DNA of 64,000 nucleotides from Branchiostoma floridae (GCF_000003815.2 NC_049986.1:20866611-20930610); one strand, 5' to 3'. Counted from the first letter of the stretch, positions 23,040 to 34,827 are shown. The notes: generated from the sequence alone by a model not told the origin. Numbers and translations: made by a program.

Positions 23040-24476
23040 TTAGGTTGTCATGCCAACGTGTTTTTTCTTCATGTGTGCGGAAAGGTTTGACATGTAACCC
23101 GTTCTGAACCCACATTCCCCACACAGGAAGGGTTTCTCTCCTGTATGCTTCACCATGTGTTGATTCAACTGTGCTCTTTGCAGTGCAGAAAAGTCACACT
23201 GGTCACACTTGTAAGACTTCACACCTGTGTGTAGTCTCTTATGAACAGACAGGGAAGATCTGTAAGCCGTTCTAAATCCGCACTCCTCACACATGTAGGA
23301 TTTCTCCCCAGTATGTTTAGCCATGTGCTGGTCTAGATCACTCTTTTCTGCAGAGGAATGGTCACACAGATGACACCTGTATGGTTTTTCTCCACTGTGT
23401 TTAAACATATGTCGATCTAGGTTGGGCTTTCTTGCTGTAGAATAGTCGCACTGGTCACACTTGTGAATTTTGTCGTGTGTTCTGGCGTGTTTGGATAGGT
23501 AGAACATGTTATCTGTGCTGTACCCGCACTGCCGGCACAAGTAAAGTTTATCTCCAACACCATGCTTACGCATGTGTCGATCTAGATTATTCTTTCTTGA
23601 TGCAGTATAGTTACACTGGTCACACTTGAACGGTTTCTCACCTGTATGTGTTTTTGCGTGATCTAACAGGTGAGTCCTGTTAGCTGTACTGTATCCGCAC
23701 TCCCCACACAAGTAGGGTTTCTCACCTGCATGTTCAAACATGTGTCGATCTAAATTATTCTTCTTTGCTGACGAATAGTCGCACTGGTCACACTTGAAGG
23801 GTTTCTCACCTGTATGGGTTCTCATGTGTTCTAACAGGTTAGACCTGTTAGCTGTTCGGAACCCGCACTCCCCACACATGCAAAGTTTATCACCAGTGTG
23901 TTTAGCCATGTGCAAGACTAGATTATTTTTATACGCAGAAGAAAATTCGCAGTGGTCACATCGATATGGCTTCTTGTTGATGCGCGTTGTCGAATGTTGG
24001 GATAGGTGAGACCAGTCAGCCTTCGTGAGCACAGGTTCATTACATACGTTAGGTTCATACTCAGTTTGATTGTCCTCCTGGCTACCCGTATGTTCTACGA
24101 AAGCCGGAACAATTTGATAAGGTACGGCTTCTTCGTCTGGTGGGACGTAGTTTTCCTGAAACAGCACATCATTGTCCTCGATCTGTCCTCTTCCAGTGTC
24201 TGCTGTCTGGTCTTCTCTGCTGTTTGCCTCGTCCCAATGATGTCCAGTGGCCGGTTCGTCGGTGAGACCCCTCTCTACTTTGATTGCCCTCTCTAAAGCA
24301 GGAGCAATTTGATGTTGTAAGGCTTCTACTTCGTGTTGGGAGTTTTCGCTTTTGTTCCCGGTCTGTTGCCCTTCCGTGTCGGTCGTCGGGTCCTCTCTAC
24401 TGTTCGTCTCATTTCCAGTATGTCCAGTGGCCATTTCGTCATTGAGAAACTCCTCCATTTTGTTTGCCCACTCCAT
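23040..24476 (-). CDS. ZNF3: C2H2 zinc-finger protein, 11 fingers, duplicated N-terminal module
   Basis: The start at 24476 lies 2 nt after acceptor ACTAG|AAATGG; 478 residues. The N-terminus holds two tandem copies of a module of about 60 residues (…L-x-D-E-x-A-T-G-H…NSREDxTxDT…). The close paralogue ZNF5 has one copy, so the second arose by internal duplication. Eleven fingers follow: the first YRCDHCEFSSAYKN, the last FLCGECGFRTGYMSN with a one-residue longer H-x4-H end (HMKKKH). Fingers 5 and 6 (linkers HGVGDKL and HDKI) have no counterpart in ZNF5. Presumed nuclear DNA-binding protein. Confidence 0.9.
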   Translation of the reverse strand: MEWANKMEEFLNDEMATGHTGNETNSREDPTTDTEGQQTGNKSENSQHEVEALQHQIAPALERAIKVERGLTDEPATGHHWDEANSREDQTADTGRGQIEDNDVLFQENYVPPDEEAVPYQIVPAFVEHTGSQEDNQTEYEPNVCNEPVLTKADWSHLSQHSTTRINKKPYRCDHCEFSSAYKNNLVLHMAKHTGDKLCMCGECGFRTANRSNLLEHMRTHTGEKPFKCDQCDYSSAKKNNLDRHMFEHAGEKPYLCGECGYSTANRTHLLDHAKTHTGEKPFKCDQCNYTASRKNNLDRHMRKHGVGDKLYLCRQCGYSTDNMFYLSKHARTHDKIHKCDQCDYSTARKPNLDRHMFKHSGEKPYRCHLCDHSSAEKSDLDQHMAKHTGEKSYMCEECGFRTAYRSSLSVHKRLHTGVKSYKCDQCDFSALQRAQLNQHMVKHTGEKPFLCGECGFRTGYMSNLSAHMKKKHVGMTT

Positions 24477-24478
24477 TT

Positions 24479-25770
24479 CTAGTAAAAATCAAGACAAAAA
24501 AAGGAAGTTCAGTCACTGATATGTATATTCTGGACAGCTTTCGTTTTCTATGTATCTGTGCACATGTCAATATTACATATTAGAAAAGACATACTGTCAT
24601 CATGCTGGTAACTAGTACTGAAAACATTTCCTGCATATCAAAACAAAGAGAGACATTCCGTCCTAGAAAAGCATCCAATTGCATCCTAGGAGGACACTCC
24701 CCTATATGTGAAAAACAGGTATCATAATACATAAAATATCTAGATTCTGAACGATGCGTATGTTGATTATACTGTTGCAAAATACATTTCGAGAATCATG
24801 AATCTAAAAGGCAAACAATAAAAATACCACTTCCTAAATCTGTAATCAGCATTTTACAGATCCACCTACGCGTATTTTGACTTTGCTGTTTAAAGTAGTG
24901 TTTACGACCCGGTATTCCCTTCCTTTGGCGTTTACGGTGCCATAACGCCTGGCCACTGACACTGCCATAATCAAGGGTTTATGACCCACCATTCCCTTTG
25001 GTGTTTAAATAAATTACGGTGCCAAAACCCCTGGCCAATGAGCCATACCTACTTAATAAACATTTATTCTGAGGTTATTTGTCACAGGCTTGGCATTACG
25101 TCACCAGCCATAAACATCGAAGGGAAACCGGGTCATAAACCCCTAACAAAAGCAAAAACCTTTTTTTTTTTTGCCTAAAGGCGAAATACCTGAACATTAA
25201 ATCTTTTCCAGAGGTTTATGTATTCTTCATATGGAATTCTTTGTCCCTTCTGAGTACCCCACGAATACGTTACCCTTACAGGTTTAGCTTTGTGCCCGGG
25301 CATACATACGTATACATTTACACACTATCAGCGTACGGTCATGTTATTTCATACACACAGCAAACAATAGCCTTTTTTTGCTCAATGTGAAATACTTGAA
25401 CATTCAATCTTTAAAAGAGGCTTATGTATTATTCACATTCAGATCCCTGGTCCATTCTGAGTGCACCATATTTACGTTACACAGTGATTATGCCCCAACA
25501 TAATGTAAATTTTACAAAAAAGCACTGTCCTCTTAAAAATTTGCTCGTAGGCCTAATTCTCGCTGCCGTTCTGCATAATGAGGTCATCCTTGACAGGTGT
25601 ATAAAGGTCTTACCTGTCTACATGTGCTGCTGGTAGATTTTTACGGCGAGGAACTGTTTTGAAAATCACCCGACATTTAGACAATGACACTCCCACACAT
25701 TTAAAGATGGCGGACGAGCGAGGTCACAGGTCAAAGCTTCGATAAGGGAAAGTCAAAGGTCATGTACCTG
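24479..25770 (-). promoter_or_regulatory. ZNF3 intron, exon 1 and promoter
   Basis: The donor AGACAG|GTAAGACC (GT at 25612-25613) and acceptor AG at 24479-24480 give an intron of about 1135 bp. The YY1-type motif AAAGATGGCGGACGAGCG is at 25703-25720. The DR1-like AAGTCAAAGGTCA at 25750-25762 is followed by TGTACCTGATTACC. The intron is homologous to that of ZNF5 and contains palindromic GGGTTTATGACCC-type repeats. Confidence 0.7.
24895..25150. repeat. Palindromic repeat cluster (GTTTATGACCC family) in ZNF3 intron
   Basis: Inverted copies of AGGGTTTATGACCC...TTCCCTT...GTTTA face each other at about 24973-25010 and 25108-25142. A further partial copy (TTTACGACCCGGTATTCCC) is at 24901. Related sequence occurs in the ZNF5 intron (about 32870-32930) and near 35667. 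It is probably a foldback or MITE family that predates the ZNF3/ZNF5 duplication. Confidence 0.5.
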
Positions 25771-25774
25771 ATTA

Positions 25775-27373
25775 CCATAGTTGCACCTGCGGACCGCTGT
25801 CGAATGCACTATAGATGTAATTGAGTTGATTAACATTGAACAAATCAATTTCATTTAAATAAGATACATATTGGCATCCCCTGGCTCAATATAAAACGCC
25901 AAATTGGTAACAACCTATTTCTTTGTAAATAGGTGATACATGGAATCTAATAAAAGATTAGACGTGTTGTTCCACATGTCTGTCAAAATAATGTGCATCT
26001 GGGAAATTGGAGAATGTTTTACGATACCAGACAATTTATTTAGACTACGTGTACGCTACACTGACAGTCTTGAACATTCTTGGAACAGCACGTCTAATTT
26101 TAAAGTGAAATGGCTCAGCCTGCATTATGAACTGTAAGCAATACCAAGTAAACTGCACCCGTAAATGTATACAACGAAATGATGCTTTCAAGTAGCCATA
26201 CTTTAAGAACCATGTGCCGTATAAGTTGCAAGGGTAACAAAAACAAATACGGCTAAACTATTTTATTGATTTTTCTTTCGCACATTGCTAGACAAACGGC
26301 AACGTGAGAAATTACATATATAAAACGATACACTTGGTGATCAAGGAAGACTATATAGTAAATACGGTGCAGACATTAAAAAACCTACATCTTAAAATCG
26401 ACGAACGTTACTAGATCAAGACATGAATAGAAGTTCAAGATACTGCCTGAATATAAATCTGAATACCTTTAGTTATCTTAATATAATACGTACTAGTATA
26501 CAGTAGCTTTAGTAAACATACATAGATATAAAAAAAACACAAATTGTCACTATTTGGAAGCTCACAATCTTTCAGGCAACATGAACTCAATATGTGCAAT
26601 TGAAAGCACTTTACAACAGTGCAAGTGAAAATGCTTTACAACTATGACTAAGTTAGCCTGTGTTTACACAACCTCTCGATGGCTGGAGTTAATGACCCCT
26701 TCCAGGTGGCGGCAATTGTAGGGCCGGACGCTAGGGGTGCGATTTTAGTCAGGCTAATGACCAAGTGATCTTGTAAATGGTTTTACAACAGTGAAACGGA
26801 TTTGTAATAGTGCAAAGGAAACAATGTTGTTACAGAGCAATGTAAACGAGCAAAGGCACGACACATGAAAATATATATATATCTATCTTTATCTATTTGT
26901 TAAAACACAAAACATTCATCTATCTATACATCAATCTAATACCTATTCACACAAAGCATCTGTATTACACCGTGTCCTCAAAATGACTACTATTTGTGTA
27001 CGTCTTGTGATCAGACTGCAGTGTAGCACTTGAATCGGAGCATGTAAACTTAGTCAGGTAGAAAGACAAAAAGCAACAGGTAACAAAGCTTTTCTGTCTC
27101 CCAGAATCCCATCATAAATTCTTGCAAGTCACTTTTTGTTGATGTAGAATTCGGTCGAAAAGCGTTTTCATATGACAAAGTATGTCTAAATACTCGTTGA
27201 TCGTAAATCATACAATAGCAAACACAGTTAACGTTGTCATACACATCATGAATTCATCAATATGACATTTACAAGCTTTCTCACCTGTGTGTGTCTGTCG
27301 GACCAAAAAAGATATCGTTTTCACAAGCCCCCGCGTGCATGGTTTCCAAGCTAAGGAAAAGTCTTACGTTTAG
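25775..27373. other. ZNF4 3'UTR and intergenic sequence
   Basis: A plausible AATAAA for ZNF4 on the minus strand is at 26262-26267. The segment 26600-26830 has degenerate repeats of ACAGTGCAAGTGA type, also seen at 37510-37760. A short inverted-repeat element (TTAGCCTG ... CAGGCTAA) may span about 26652-26757. No other gene is seen. Confidence 0.45.
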
Positions 27374-29362
27374 TTATATGCTGTCAGATGAGTGTCCCGA
27401 AACCGCAATGTGTTTCTTTAGACTTCCTTTTTCTGTGGCGGAATAGCAACACTGTTCACATTTGTAGGGTCTCTCTCCAGTATGTGTCATAATATGCCTA
27501 GTTAAAGAATTCCTGTTAGTTGTTTTGTACCTGCAGTACCCACAACTGTAGGGTTCCTCACCAGTGTGCCTCCTTACATGTAAGGAAAGTGTAAACTTGT
27601 CAGACGTACTATAGTCACAAGTCTCACACACAAAGGGTTTCTCACCGGTATGTGTGAGCTGATGCCGCTTTAAACTGCCTGTTGACGAACAGGAGAAGTC
27701 GCACTGGTCACATTTGTAGGGTTTCTCACCTGTATGTTTCCTCACGTGAGTACGTAGGTTAGCGAGGTTAGTTGTCGAATAGTCACACTGGCCGCACATG
27801 TAGGGCTTGTCTCCAGTGTGCTGTGCTAAGTGGTTTTTTAAATTGCCCTTCTCTGCTGCGGAATATTCGCAGAGGTGACACTTATAGGGTTTCTCGCCCG
27901 TGTGAGTCCTCATATGCCGAGAAAGTGAAACTTTTTGAGCTGCCCTGTAGCCGCACTCCCCACACATGTAGGGTCTATCACCAGTGTGTTTGAGCATGTG
28001 TCGCCTTAAGAGAGTTTTCCATGGTGTACAATAGTCACACTGGTCACATTTGTAGGGTTTCTCACCGCTGTGAATTCGCATATGAGTGGTTAGATATGAC
28101 TTGTGAGCCGTCCTGAATTCGCACTCTGAACACGCGTGGGGTTTCTCACCTCGGTGTCGTAGCAAGTGCTGGCCTAGACAGTCTTTGCGTGCCGTAGAGT
28201 AGTCACACTCATCACATTTGTATTTTTCATCTGGTTTCTCACCAGTGTGTCCAAGTAAGTGTCGGTCTAAATGGTTTTTGCGTGAGGCAGAATATTCACA
28301 TTGGTCACATTTCTAGGGTTTCTCACCTGTATGTGTTCTCATATGTCTAGAAAGGTGAGACCTTTCAACCGTCCTGTATCCACACTCCCCACACATGTAG
28401 GGTTTTTCTCCATTGTGTTTGGCCATGTGTCGGTCTAAATTACGTTTCTGCGAAGCAGAATATTCACATTGGTCACACTTGTAGGGTTTTTCACCGGTAT
28501 GTGTTCTCATGTGTGTGGTAAGGCTGGACCTGACGATAGTTCTGTATCCGCACTCTCCACACATGTAGGGTTTGTCCCCGGTGTGTGTAGCCAGGTGTCG
28601 GTCTAAATTAGCTTTCCATCCAGCAGAATAGTCACACTGGTCACACCTATACGGTCTCTCGCCTGTATGTATTCTTAAATGTTTCAACAGGTCAGAATTC
28701 CTGGCCGTCCTGTATCCACACTCTCCACATGCGTAGGGTTTTTCTCCAGAGTGTATAACCATGTGTTGGTCCAACGTGCCCTTCTGTGCAGCAGAATAGT
28801 CACACTGGTCACATTTGTAGGGTTTCTCGCCTGTATGTTTGACAATATGTCTGGAGAGATGAGACCTGTCAGCCGTCCTGTACCCGCACTCACCACACAT
28901 GTAGGGTTTCTCACCAGTGTGTCGTAGCTTGTGCTGGTTTAAATGCCATTTTTTAGCCGTTGAATACTCACACTTATCACACTTGAAGGGTTTTTCTCCT
29001 GTGTGTTTAGCCTTGTGTTGGTCTAAACGACATTTCTGTGCGGCAGAAAAGTCACAATCGTCACATATATAGGGTTTCTTGCCTGTGTGATTTGCCATGA
29101 TGTCCTTTGAACATGCTTTAAAGTCACACTTTGTAGATGCGAAGTGTCTCTCCACTGTACTTTCCACCGCAGATTTATTAGTGTGCTCTGTTTGGCTATG
29201 TACGGGAGAGTAGTGGGGTTCTAACCCACTCGGTTGCTCGGATGCAAGGTCTTCTGCCTTCTTGTTTTGCCTTCCCGTACCCGTGTCTGGTTTCTCAACT
29301 GCCTCGTTACTAAGGTGCACCGTCGGCAGTATAGATTGAATCTCGCTGCATTTCTCTTCCAT
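27374..29362 (-). pseudogene. ZNF4: 20-finger C2H2 gene interrupted by one in-frame TAG
   Basis: The start at 29362 (MEEKCSEIQ) lies after acceptor TTTTTCACAG|AAACT. Reading continues 349 residues through nine fingers to GEKP, where the next codon, normally Tyr TAC of the YKCDQC finger, is TAG (28313-28315). The frame then stays open without another stop for 312 further codons and eleven more fingers, ending HIAVSGHSSDSI as in ZNF6-8. Full span 662 sense-or-stop codons. A single base change (C at 28313 where paralogues have G on plus) explains the break. Everything downstream looks intact, so the change is recent, allelic, or a consensus error. If real, the product is a nine-finger protein. 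An ATG at 28165 could in principle start the 3' part. Confidence 0.85.
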
Positions 29363-29367
29363 AGTTT

Positions 29368-30195
29368 CTGTGAAAAACAATGAATTATTCAAAGTACGTA
29401 AAAAAAAACCATGGCTAATACTATTCATATTTTCTAATTATCTTCAACCAGTGTTATATAGTGCAATTAGCCTTCGGGCATGAACTTGCAAATAAACTTC
29501 TTCTTCTTATATATAGTCAAAGAAGAATCCAAAGTCACTGCATTCAAAGAAGAATTCAAACCCGACATTGTATCATATAGTTGATTAGACCCTAGTGTTA
29601 TGTATCACACTATTTCTATACTCTCAGTCTTTGAAACTGTATATGCATATGCAATTAGCCTTCGGGCATGGTTTTGCAAATTAAACAAATTCGTTAAGTC
29701 ATTAATCTCAAAGCAGCTCTTGCGTGGCATAAGACAGTACCATAAGCCGGCATAGGATCCGCTAGGATCCGAGTAAATTGGCCACGCGTGCACGATTTGC
29801 ACCTATCCCAAATTACACTTGTGGGTCCATCCATACTTGCTGTCAAATATGTATCAAGTCAATGAAATAATGATAATCGTCTTCAATGGATTCCTATAAA
29901 ACAGACTAGACAAGCCACGGAGCACCTCCTCTGAACTGTATCGTACAAGTCGGGAACATCTGTTAATTAATCAGAGAGCGGCCTAAACCGGAAAACCTTC
30001 CTACGTGACCGAAAGGATCTCCTCTCTACTATCTTCAATCTTACCTCTATGACGGTCCTATGTGCTGTTTGTTGGAGGATCAATGAAGGGTTGTGTTTTC
30101 GTCAAAACCGTTTTCCTTTTCGCCGTGTCGCAGTCAAAATGGCGGACAAGCGCAGAGGTCATTACCTCCTTAGGTGAAAGGTCAAAGGTGAAGTG
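29368..30195 (-). promoter_or_regulatory. ZNF4 intron, exon 1 and promoter
   Basis: The donor ATAGAG|GTAAGATTG (GT at 30043-30044) and acceptor AG at 29368-29369 give an intron of about 677 bp. The YY1-type motif CAAAATGGCGGACAAGC is at 30135-30151. The DR1-like AAAGGTCAAAGGTGA at 30178-30191 has the best two half-sites in the window. The intron contains two copies of GCAATTAGCCTTCGGGCATG (about 29464 and 29651), a dispersed repeat of unknown class. Confidence 0.7.
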
Positions 30196-30467
30196 CGTAA
30201 TTACTCCATATTGACTGGATCCACAAAGCACCGATTACATCATAGGACTAGTGTACTGTTTTTCAGTCATCGTGTCGGTGCCATCAACACCTAATGATCA
30301 ACTATTGTTGTAGTGCTTTAATTCAGTGTGACGAGGGCTGCGTACTTGCATGACTTGCGTCCAGACTTTTCATTCCAAACCTCTAAACTACATAAATCTG
30401 ATAAATCTGATCTGATTCATGCCTATTCAAACTGTACACAGAAGCAGTGGATTATTTCGTGGCAAAG

Positions 30468-30527
30468 ACAGCTGATCAGTCGAAAATTTGGGTAAGCCCA
30501 ATCTTTGTGTTGTCAGTTATAGTTCAA
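30468..30527 (+). mobile_element. Penelope-like element 3' tail remnant
   Basis: GCTGATCAGTCGAAAATTTG and GGTAAGCCCAATCTTTGTGT match the tail of the Penelope-like copy at 10768-10830 (GGCTGAAAATTTGGGGTAAG...). No coding sequence remains. Confidence 0.5.
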
Positions 30528-30770
30528 CCTGTCACAGAAAAAATAATCAATAGAAACATATCGGTACATGTGTAATAAACCCATGAGTAAATCAACAAAT
30601 AAATTACGCAAAATGTAGAAACAGAGAAATAATAATAATTCAGGTCATGCCCTTACGAGGATCGTGTGACTTGCCAACAATCAGGTCTCTTGCTCATGCA
30701 TATCTTAATTAGGTGAATAGTCATATATTAATATTAATACAAATCTTTTTTTCTCTTCTCATGGCGATGC

Positions 30771-30776
30771 TTTATT
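30771..30776 (-). terminator. Polyadenylation signal of ZNF5
   Basis: AATAAA on the minus strand about 296 bp after the ZNF5 stop. Confidence 0.45.
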
Positions 30777-31071
30777 TCTGCGTACAGACCTAGGAGATCA
30801 CATGCTGACTTGATACCACATTATGTATGACTTGATGCCTTATAATAAAGTCACCACAAATACTAGTATGTACAGCCTCTCTCGGCACTTACATGTAGTA
30901 GTGATATTAGTCACAACATTTCACAACATGCTGCAAATAGTATAGGACATAAATTGCATTGTAAACTATAATCGTGCGTCGCCATAATGCATGTTGGACC
31001 TGTACACGGATTACTTTACTTACTTTGGTTACAATAGTTTTCGTATGAAGAAGGAATGCCACAATGCAGGG

Positions 31072-32151
31072 TTAAGCTTTCTTTCCAGGGTGTTTTTTCT
31101 TCATGTGTGCGGATAGGTTTGACATGTAACCCGTTCTGAACCCGCATTCCCCACACAGAAAGGGTTTCTCTCCAGTGTGCTTGACCATGTGTTTTTCCAG
31201 TCGACATTTTTGCAATGCAGAAAAGCCACACTGGTCACACTTGTAAGATTTAAAGCCTGTGTGGATTCTCTTGTGAACAGACAGGGAAGACCTGTAAGCC
31301 GTTCTAAAATCACACTCGTTACATATGTAGGATTTCTCCCCAGTGTGTTTAGCCATGTGTTGGTCTAGATCACCCTTTCCTGCAAACGAAGTTTCACATA
31401 GATGACACCCGTATGGTTTTTCCCCACCGTGCTTGAACCTGTGTCGATCCAGGTTAGGCTTTCTTGCTGTAGAATAGTCACACTGGTCACACTTGAACGG
31501 TTTCTCGCCTGTATGTATTTTTTTGTGCGTGACTAGGTGAGTCCTGTTAGCTGTGCTGTACCCGCACTCTCCACACATGAAGGGTTTTTCCACAGCGTGA
31601 TCAAACATGTGTCGATCTAAATTACTCTTCTTTGCTGACGAATAGTGGCACTTGTCACATTTGTAGGGTTTCTCACCCGTATGTGTTCTCATGTGTTCGA
31701 ACAGGTGTGCTCTGTTACCTGTCCGGTATCCGCACTTGCCACACATATGGGGCTTCTCGCCAGTGTGTGTTGCCATATGCATGACATTTTTATAGGAAAA
31801 TGAGGAAAAGTCGCACTGGTCATATGGAAAGGGTTCCTTGTCAGTGTGTGTTGACGATTGTTGGGATAGGTCAAAACAGTCAAAAGTTCTGGACACAGAC
31901 TCATTACAAACGAAAGGTTCATCTTTAGCACGTTTGTCGTCCGGACTACCTGTCTGTTCAGTGGAAGCCTGAGCAATTTGATGCGGTACGTCAGTTGCGG
32001 AGGAGTTTTCAACAAACAAAATGCTTGTGTCCTTGGGCTGTTGTCTTCCAGTGTCTGTTGTCTGATCCTCTCTGCTGATCGTCTCGCTCTCAGGAAGTCC
32101 AGTGGCCAGTTCGTCAGGGAGAACCCCCTCCACTTTGATTGCTCTCTCCAT
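31072..32151 (-). CDS. ZNF5: C2H2 zinc-finger protein, 8 fingers plus one degenerate
   Basis: I choose the start at 32151 (MERAIKVEG), 2 nt after acceptor CTACCAG|AAATGG, giving 359 residues. The longer open frame to 32232 runs into the intron. A single N-terminal module with REDQTTDTGRQQ is present. The first finger is degenerate (FPYDQCDFSSFSYKN, one Cys replaced by Tyr and a shortened helix). Eight normal fingers follow, ending FLCGECGFRTGYMSN and KKKHPGKKA. It is a close paralogue of ZNF3, finger by finger, but lacks ZNF3 fingers 5 and 6. Confidence 0.9.
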   Translation of the reverse strand: MERAIKVEGVLPDELATGLPESETISREDQTTDTGRQQPKDTSILFVENSSATDVPHQIAQASTEQTGSPDDKRAKDEPFVCNESVSRTFDCFDLSQQSSTHTDKEPFPYDQCDFSSFSYKNVMHMATHTGEKPHMCGKCGYRTGNRAHLFEHMRTHTGEKPYKCDKCHYSSAKKSNLDRHMFDHAVEKPFMCGECGYSTANRTHLVTHKKIHTGEKPFKCDQCDYSTARKPNLDRHRFKHGGEKPYGCHLCETSFAGKGDLDQHMAKHTGEKSYICNECDFRTAYRSSLSVHKRIHTGFKSYKCDQCGFSALQKCRLEKHMVKHTGEKPFLCGECGFRTGYMSNLSAHMKKKHPGKKA

Positions 32152-32153
32152 TT

Positions 32154-33380
32154 CTGGTAGATATAAAAACACAAGTAAATTTAATGTATTCCCATTTCTA
32201 CTTTCTACACATAGATCTGTATGACGACACAACTATACATGCCGCTGCTACACAAGAAATGCTGCCCACGTCACGCTGAAAAAAATGTTCTTGACTTGAC
32301 TTTATTTAGATCCACATTTAGCTGACAACTTTATGTGGCCAGCTATTCTTCCAGTGGTCCACATAAAATACGTCAATACACAATGACACAACATTACATA
32401 CATAACATATTTACATTACATTCTGGTGGCGGTTATGCTAAATAGAATTTCTATTCTATCCTAAAATTAAGTCATTGTCTGGGGAGATAGCCCTTAGAGC
32501 TTACTGTGAAAATGGATATATATCTTAGAAGAAGTATGCACGGATACGCAGTGTTAGCGATACGTGGGTATGATGCGTAGGTCTATTTTACTATTTGCTT
32601 GTATCTATAGAAAGTACAACGTAGAAATACACTGTTCTTCATTCAATATTGTATCAATAAAGACCATACTGTGACGTAAAATTTACGTGCTCCGGTTTGC
32701 TTGCGGAAATATACTTCGAGTAGCATGGACCTCTGAAGCAAGAATAAAATACATGGACCACTTCATTTCTTTAACCATTTGAAGGGCCAGGTTCGAATTT
32801 GCTATATGATAATATGATAAAAACCACTCGCCATATCCTTTTGTATATCCTGTGCTTATGTGCCACAGGCTAGGGATTATGTCACCATAAACACCCCGGG
32901 GAAAGCGGGTCATGTCATTAACCCTTATAACATAATAATGGCAGCGCACGCTCTTGTGATTACCCCCCCCCCCCCCGCCCAAAAAAATATTTTTCTCAAG
33001 TCAAGGTGAAATATCCGAACATTCTATTTTTTCCAGGGGCTCACGTATCACCCATATGGGATTGTAGGTCCCAAACAGCAAGACCATACTTTACGATACA
33101 TAATATTATTCATATTATTCATACCCCCTCCCTTGTACACGTACACACTATTCTCTTAAAAATACGTCCGTAGGCCTATCATGCTGCCGTATTTGCACAA
33201 CGAGGTGGTTATTGATAGATGAAGAAATGTCTTACCTGTTTATTTGTGTTGCTAGTAGATTTATATGTCGATGAATTGTCCTGAAAATCACCCGAAATTT
33301 AGACAATGACAATCCCACAACATTTCAAAATGGCGGACGAGCCCAGTCACAGGTCAGTGACTTAAGGGCAAAGGTCATAA
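32154..33380 (-). promoter_or_regulatory. ZNF5 intron, exon 1 and promoter
   Basis: The donor AAACAG|GTAAGACAT (GT at 33234-33235) and acceptor AG at 32154-32155 give an intron of about 1082 bp. The YY1-type motif CAAAATGGCGGACGAGC is at 33326-33342 and the DR1-like AGGGCAAAGGTCA at 33365-33377. Intron, exon 1 and promoter are alignable with ZNF3. A poly-C tract of about 15 lies near 32965. The stretch at 32295-32390 (CTTTATTTAGATCCACATTT ... GGTCCACATAAAA) looks like a LINE 3' end. Confidence 0.7.
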
Positions 33381-34366
33381 ACCTGATCACCCTAGTGTAA
33401 CCCACGTTCTGCTTGCGAAAACACTGTACGCCCATTCCTCGTTAAAGGGGCAAATTGCTGTCGCACATAAGCAGCGGGCCACAGTTTTCTTTAAAGACAC
33501 AATGACTACGTATTTTGCCCTTTTCCGTTACAAGTACATGATAGTAATATGCTAAGCAATGTTTTCCTACCATTGTTAGTTGCCTTTTGGTCGTCCCGGG
33601 TAAGGTTTTGCTTAGAAACACGCTAAAAACACGTGTCGGAAATGCTATAAAGGTGAATATCGTGGCATTCTGATAATGAAAAGACGTTAGTTCTTTAAAT
33701 TTTCAGTCATAATTTACATCAACCACTTAGGCCGGCTTGTCACGTGTTGATGAACTTGTCCAGCAGACGACCTTTTTACGTCAGATGCCGTTTTATTCTT
33801 GTCGCCAACTTTTGTATAATTTACGTTACCGAACTTCTGTTGGGTGTAATTCGCTTACGAAAAGACATTTTCCGATAATGTTTCCACTGTTTTATCTGCT
33901 AAACAGTGGTGTTGCGTAATAAACAAATGACAGAACACATAAAACACGAATGTTGGAAACATGACTATAACCGCCAATCTCAGGCCGTTTGTCACTTTTT
34001 GGATATAATTTACGTTACCATAATAAGTCCCTTAGAATTATAGAAAGATCATTACTTTTGTACTCATAGGAAAGAATGCTCCCAGATAAGTAATTGCCTG
34101 CAGAGTTAATCTTTCCAGAGCTGTTTGTTAAAATTTTATTTATCATTAAAAGCATAAATATAATTTACGTTACCATATAATTTACGTTACCATTTTTTTC
34201 TTCAACATATCATCGGATGTTCAGCAAGAGCACATCAACCAAAGACGTATTATCTGCTGTAATGTTACTGTAGGTGGGCTTGGCTTGCCATAGAGTCACA
34301 ATGCAGTCTGTTTATATGTTCCTGTTTCAGTGAATTTTACGATGCTGGGACTTTTCATTTCTCATA
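33381..34366. other. Intergenic with repeated TAATTTACGTTACC motif
   Basis: The 14-mer TAATTTACGTTACC occurs at 33817, 34006, 34161 and 34178, and again at 36590, all on the plus strand. No gene is seen. Confidence 0.6.
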
Positions 34367-34370
34367 GGAA

Positions 34371-34827
34371 TGTAGAAATACGAGGGGCGAGTAAGAACAG
34401 AAAGAAACAACACCCCGACTCCCGGGATTCGAACCCGCGCCGAACCCGGGCAGCCGGATCACAAATCGAACGTGCAAACCGTTCGGCCAAAAGGCTTAAG
34501 CCATTAGGCGTCTTCAGTTTAGCAGTCCTTGAACACCACTGTTACACTACTCCCCCTTTTCTTTTCAAGATTCGTCCTCGAATCTCCGAGATCGACATCC
34601 CTGTGTGGCACATACTAGCCTGTTACTCACAGGGCCGGCGTGGGAACCATTGTAGAAATTCAGAGGGGCGAGTAAGAACAGAAATAAACAACATCCCGAC
34701 TCCCGGGATTCGAACCTGCGCCGAACTCGGGCAGCCGGATCACAAATCCAACGTGCTAACCACAACACCAAAAGCTCAAGAGCTGTTGGAGTGGTCAGTT
34801 TGGCAGCGCTAGAACCCCACTGTTACA
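34371..34827 (-). mobile_element. Helenus-type TRIM retrotransposon (tRNA-like LTRs), hybrid LTR pair
   Basis: In transcription sense (minus strand) the order is LTR 34827-34651 (177 bp), internal 34650-34547 (104 bp), LTR 34546-34371 (176 bp). LTRs run TGT...ACA. The 4-bp direct repeat GGAA flanks the element (34367-34370, 34828-34831). One base after the 5' LTR is a primer-binding-site-like TGGTTCCCACGCCGGCCC. Just before the 3' LTR is a polypurine tract AAAAGAAAAGGGGGAGTAG. Each LTR contains a tRNA-like segment with A box (TGGCCGAACGG in one, TGGTGTTGTGG in the other) and B box GGTTCGAATCC. The two LTRs are clearly diverged outside the B-box half. There is no protein-coding capacity. Confidence 0.8.

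Noticed and set aside
34371-34827. Two possible tRNA genes (A and B boxes present)
   Set aside because: No closed acceptor stem, and the sequences are LTRs of a TRIM element with PBS and PPT; the same pair recurs at 50187-50646.
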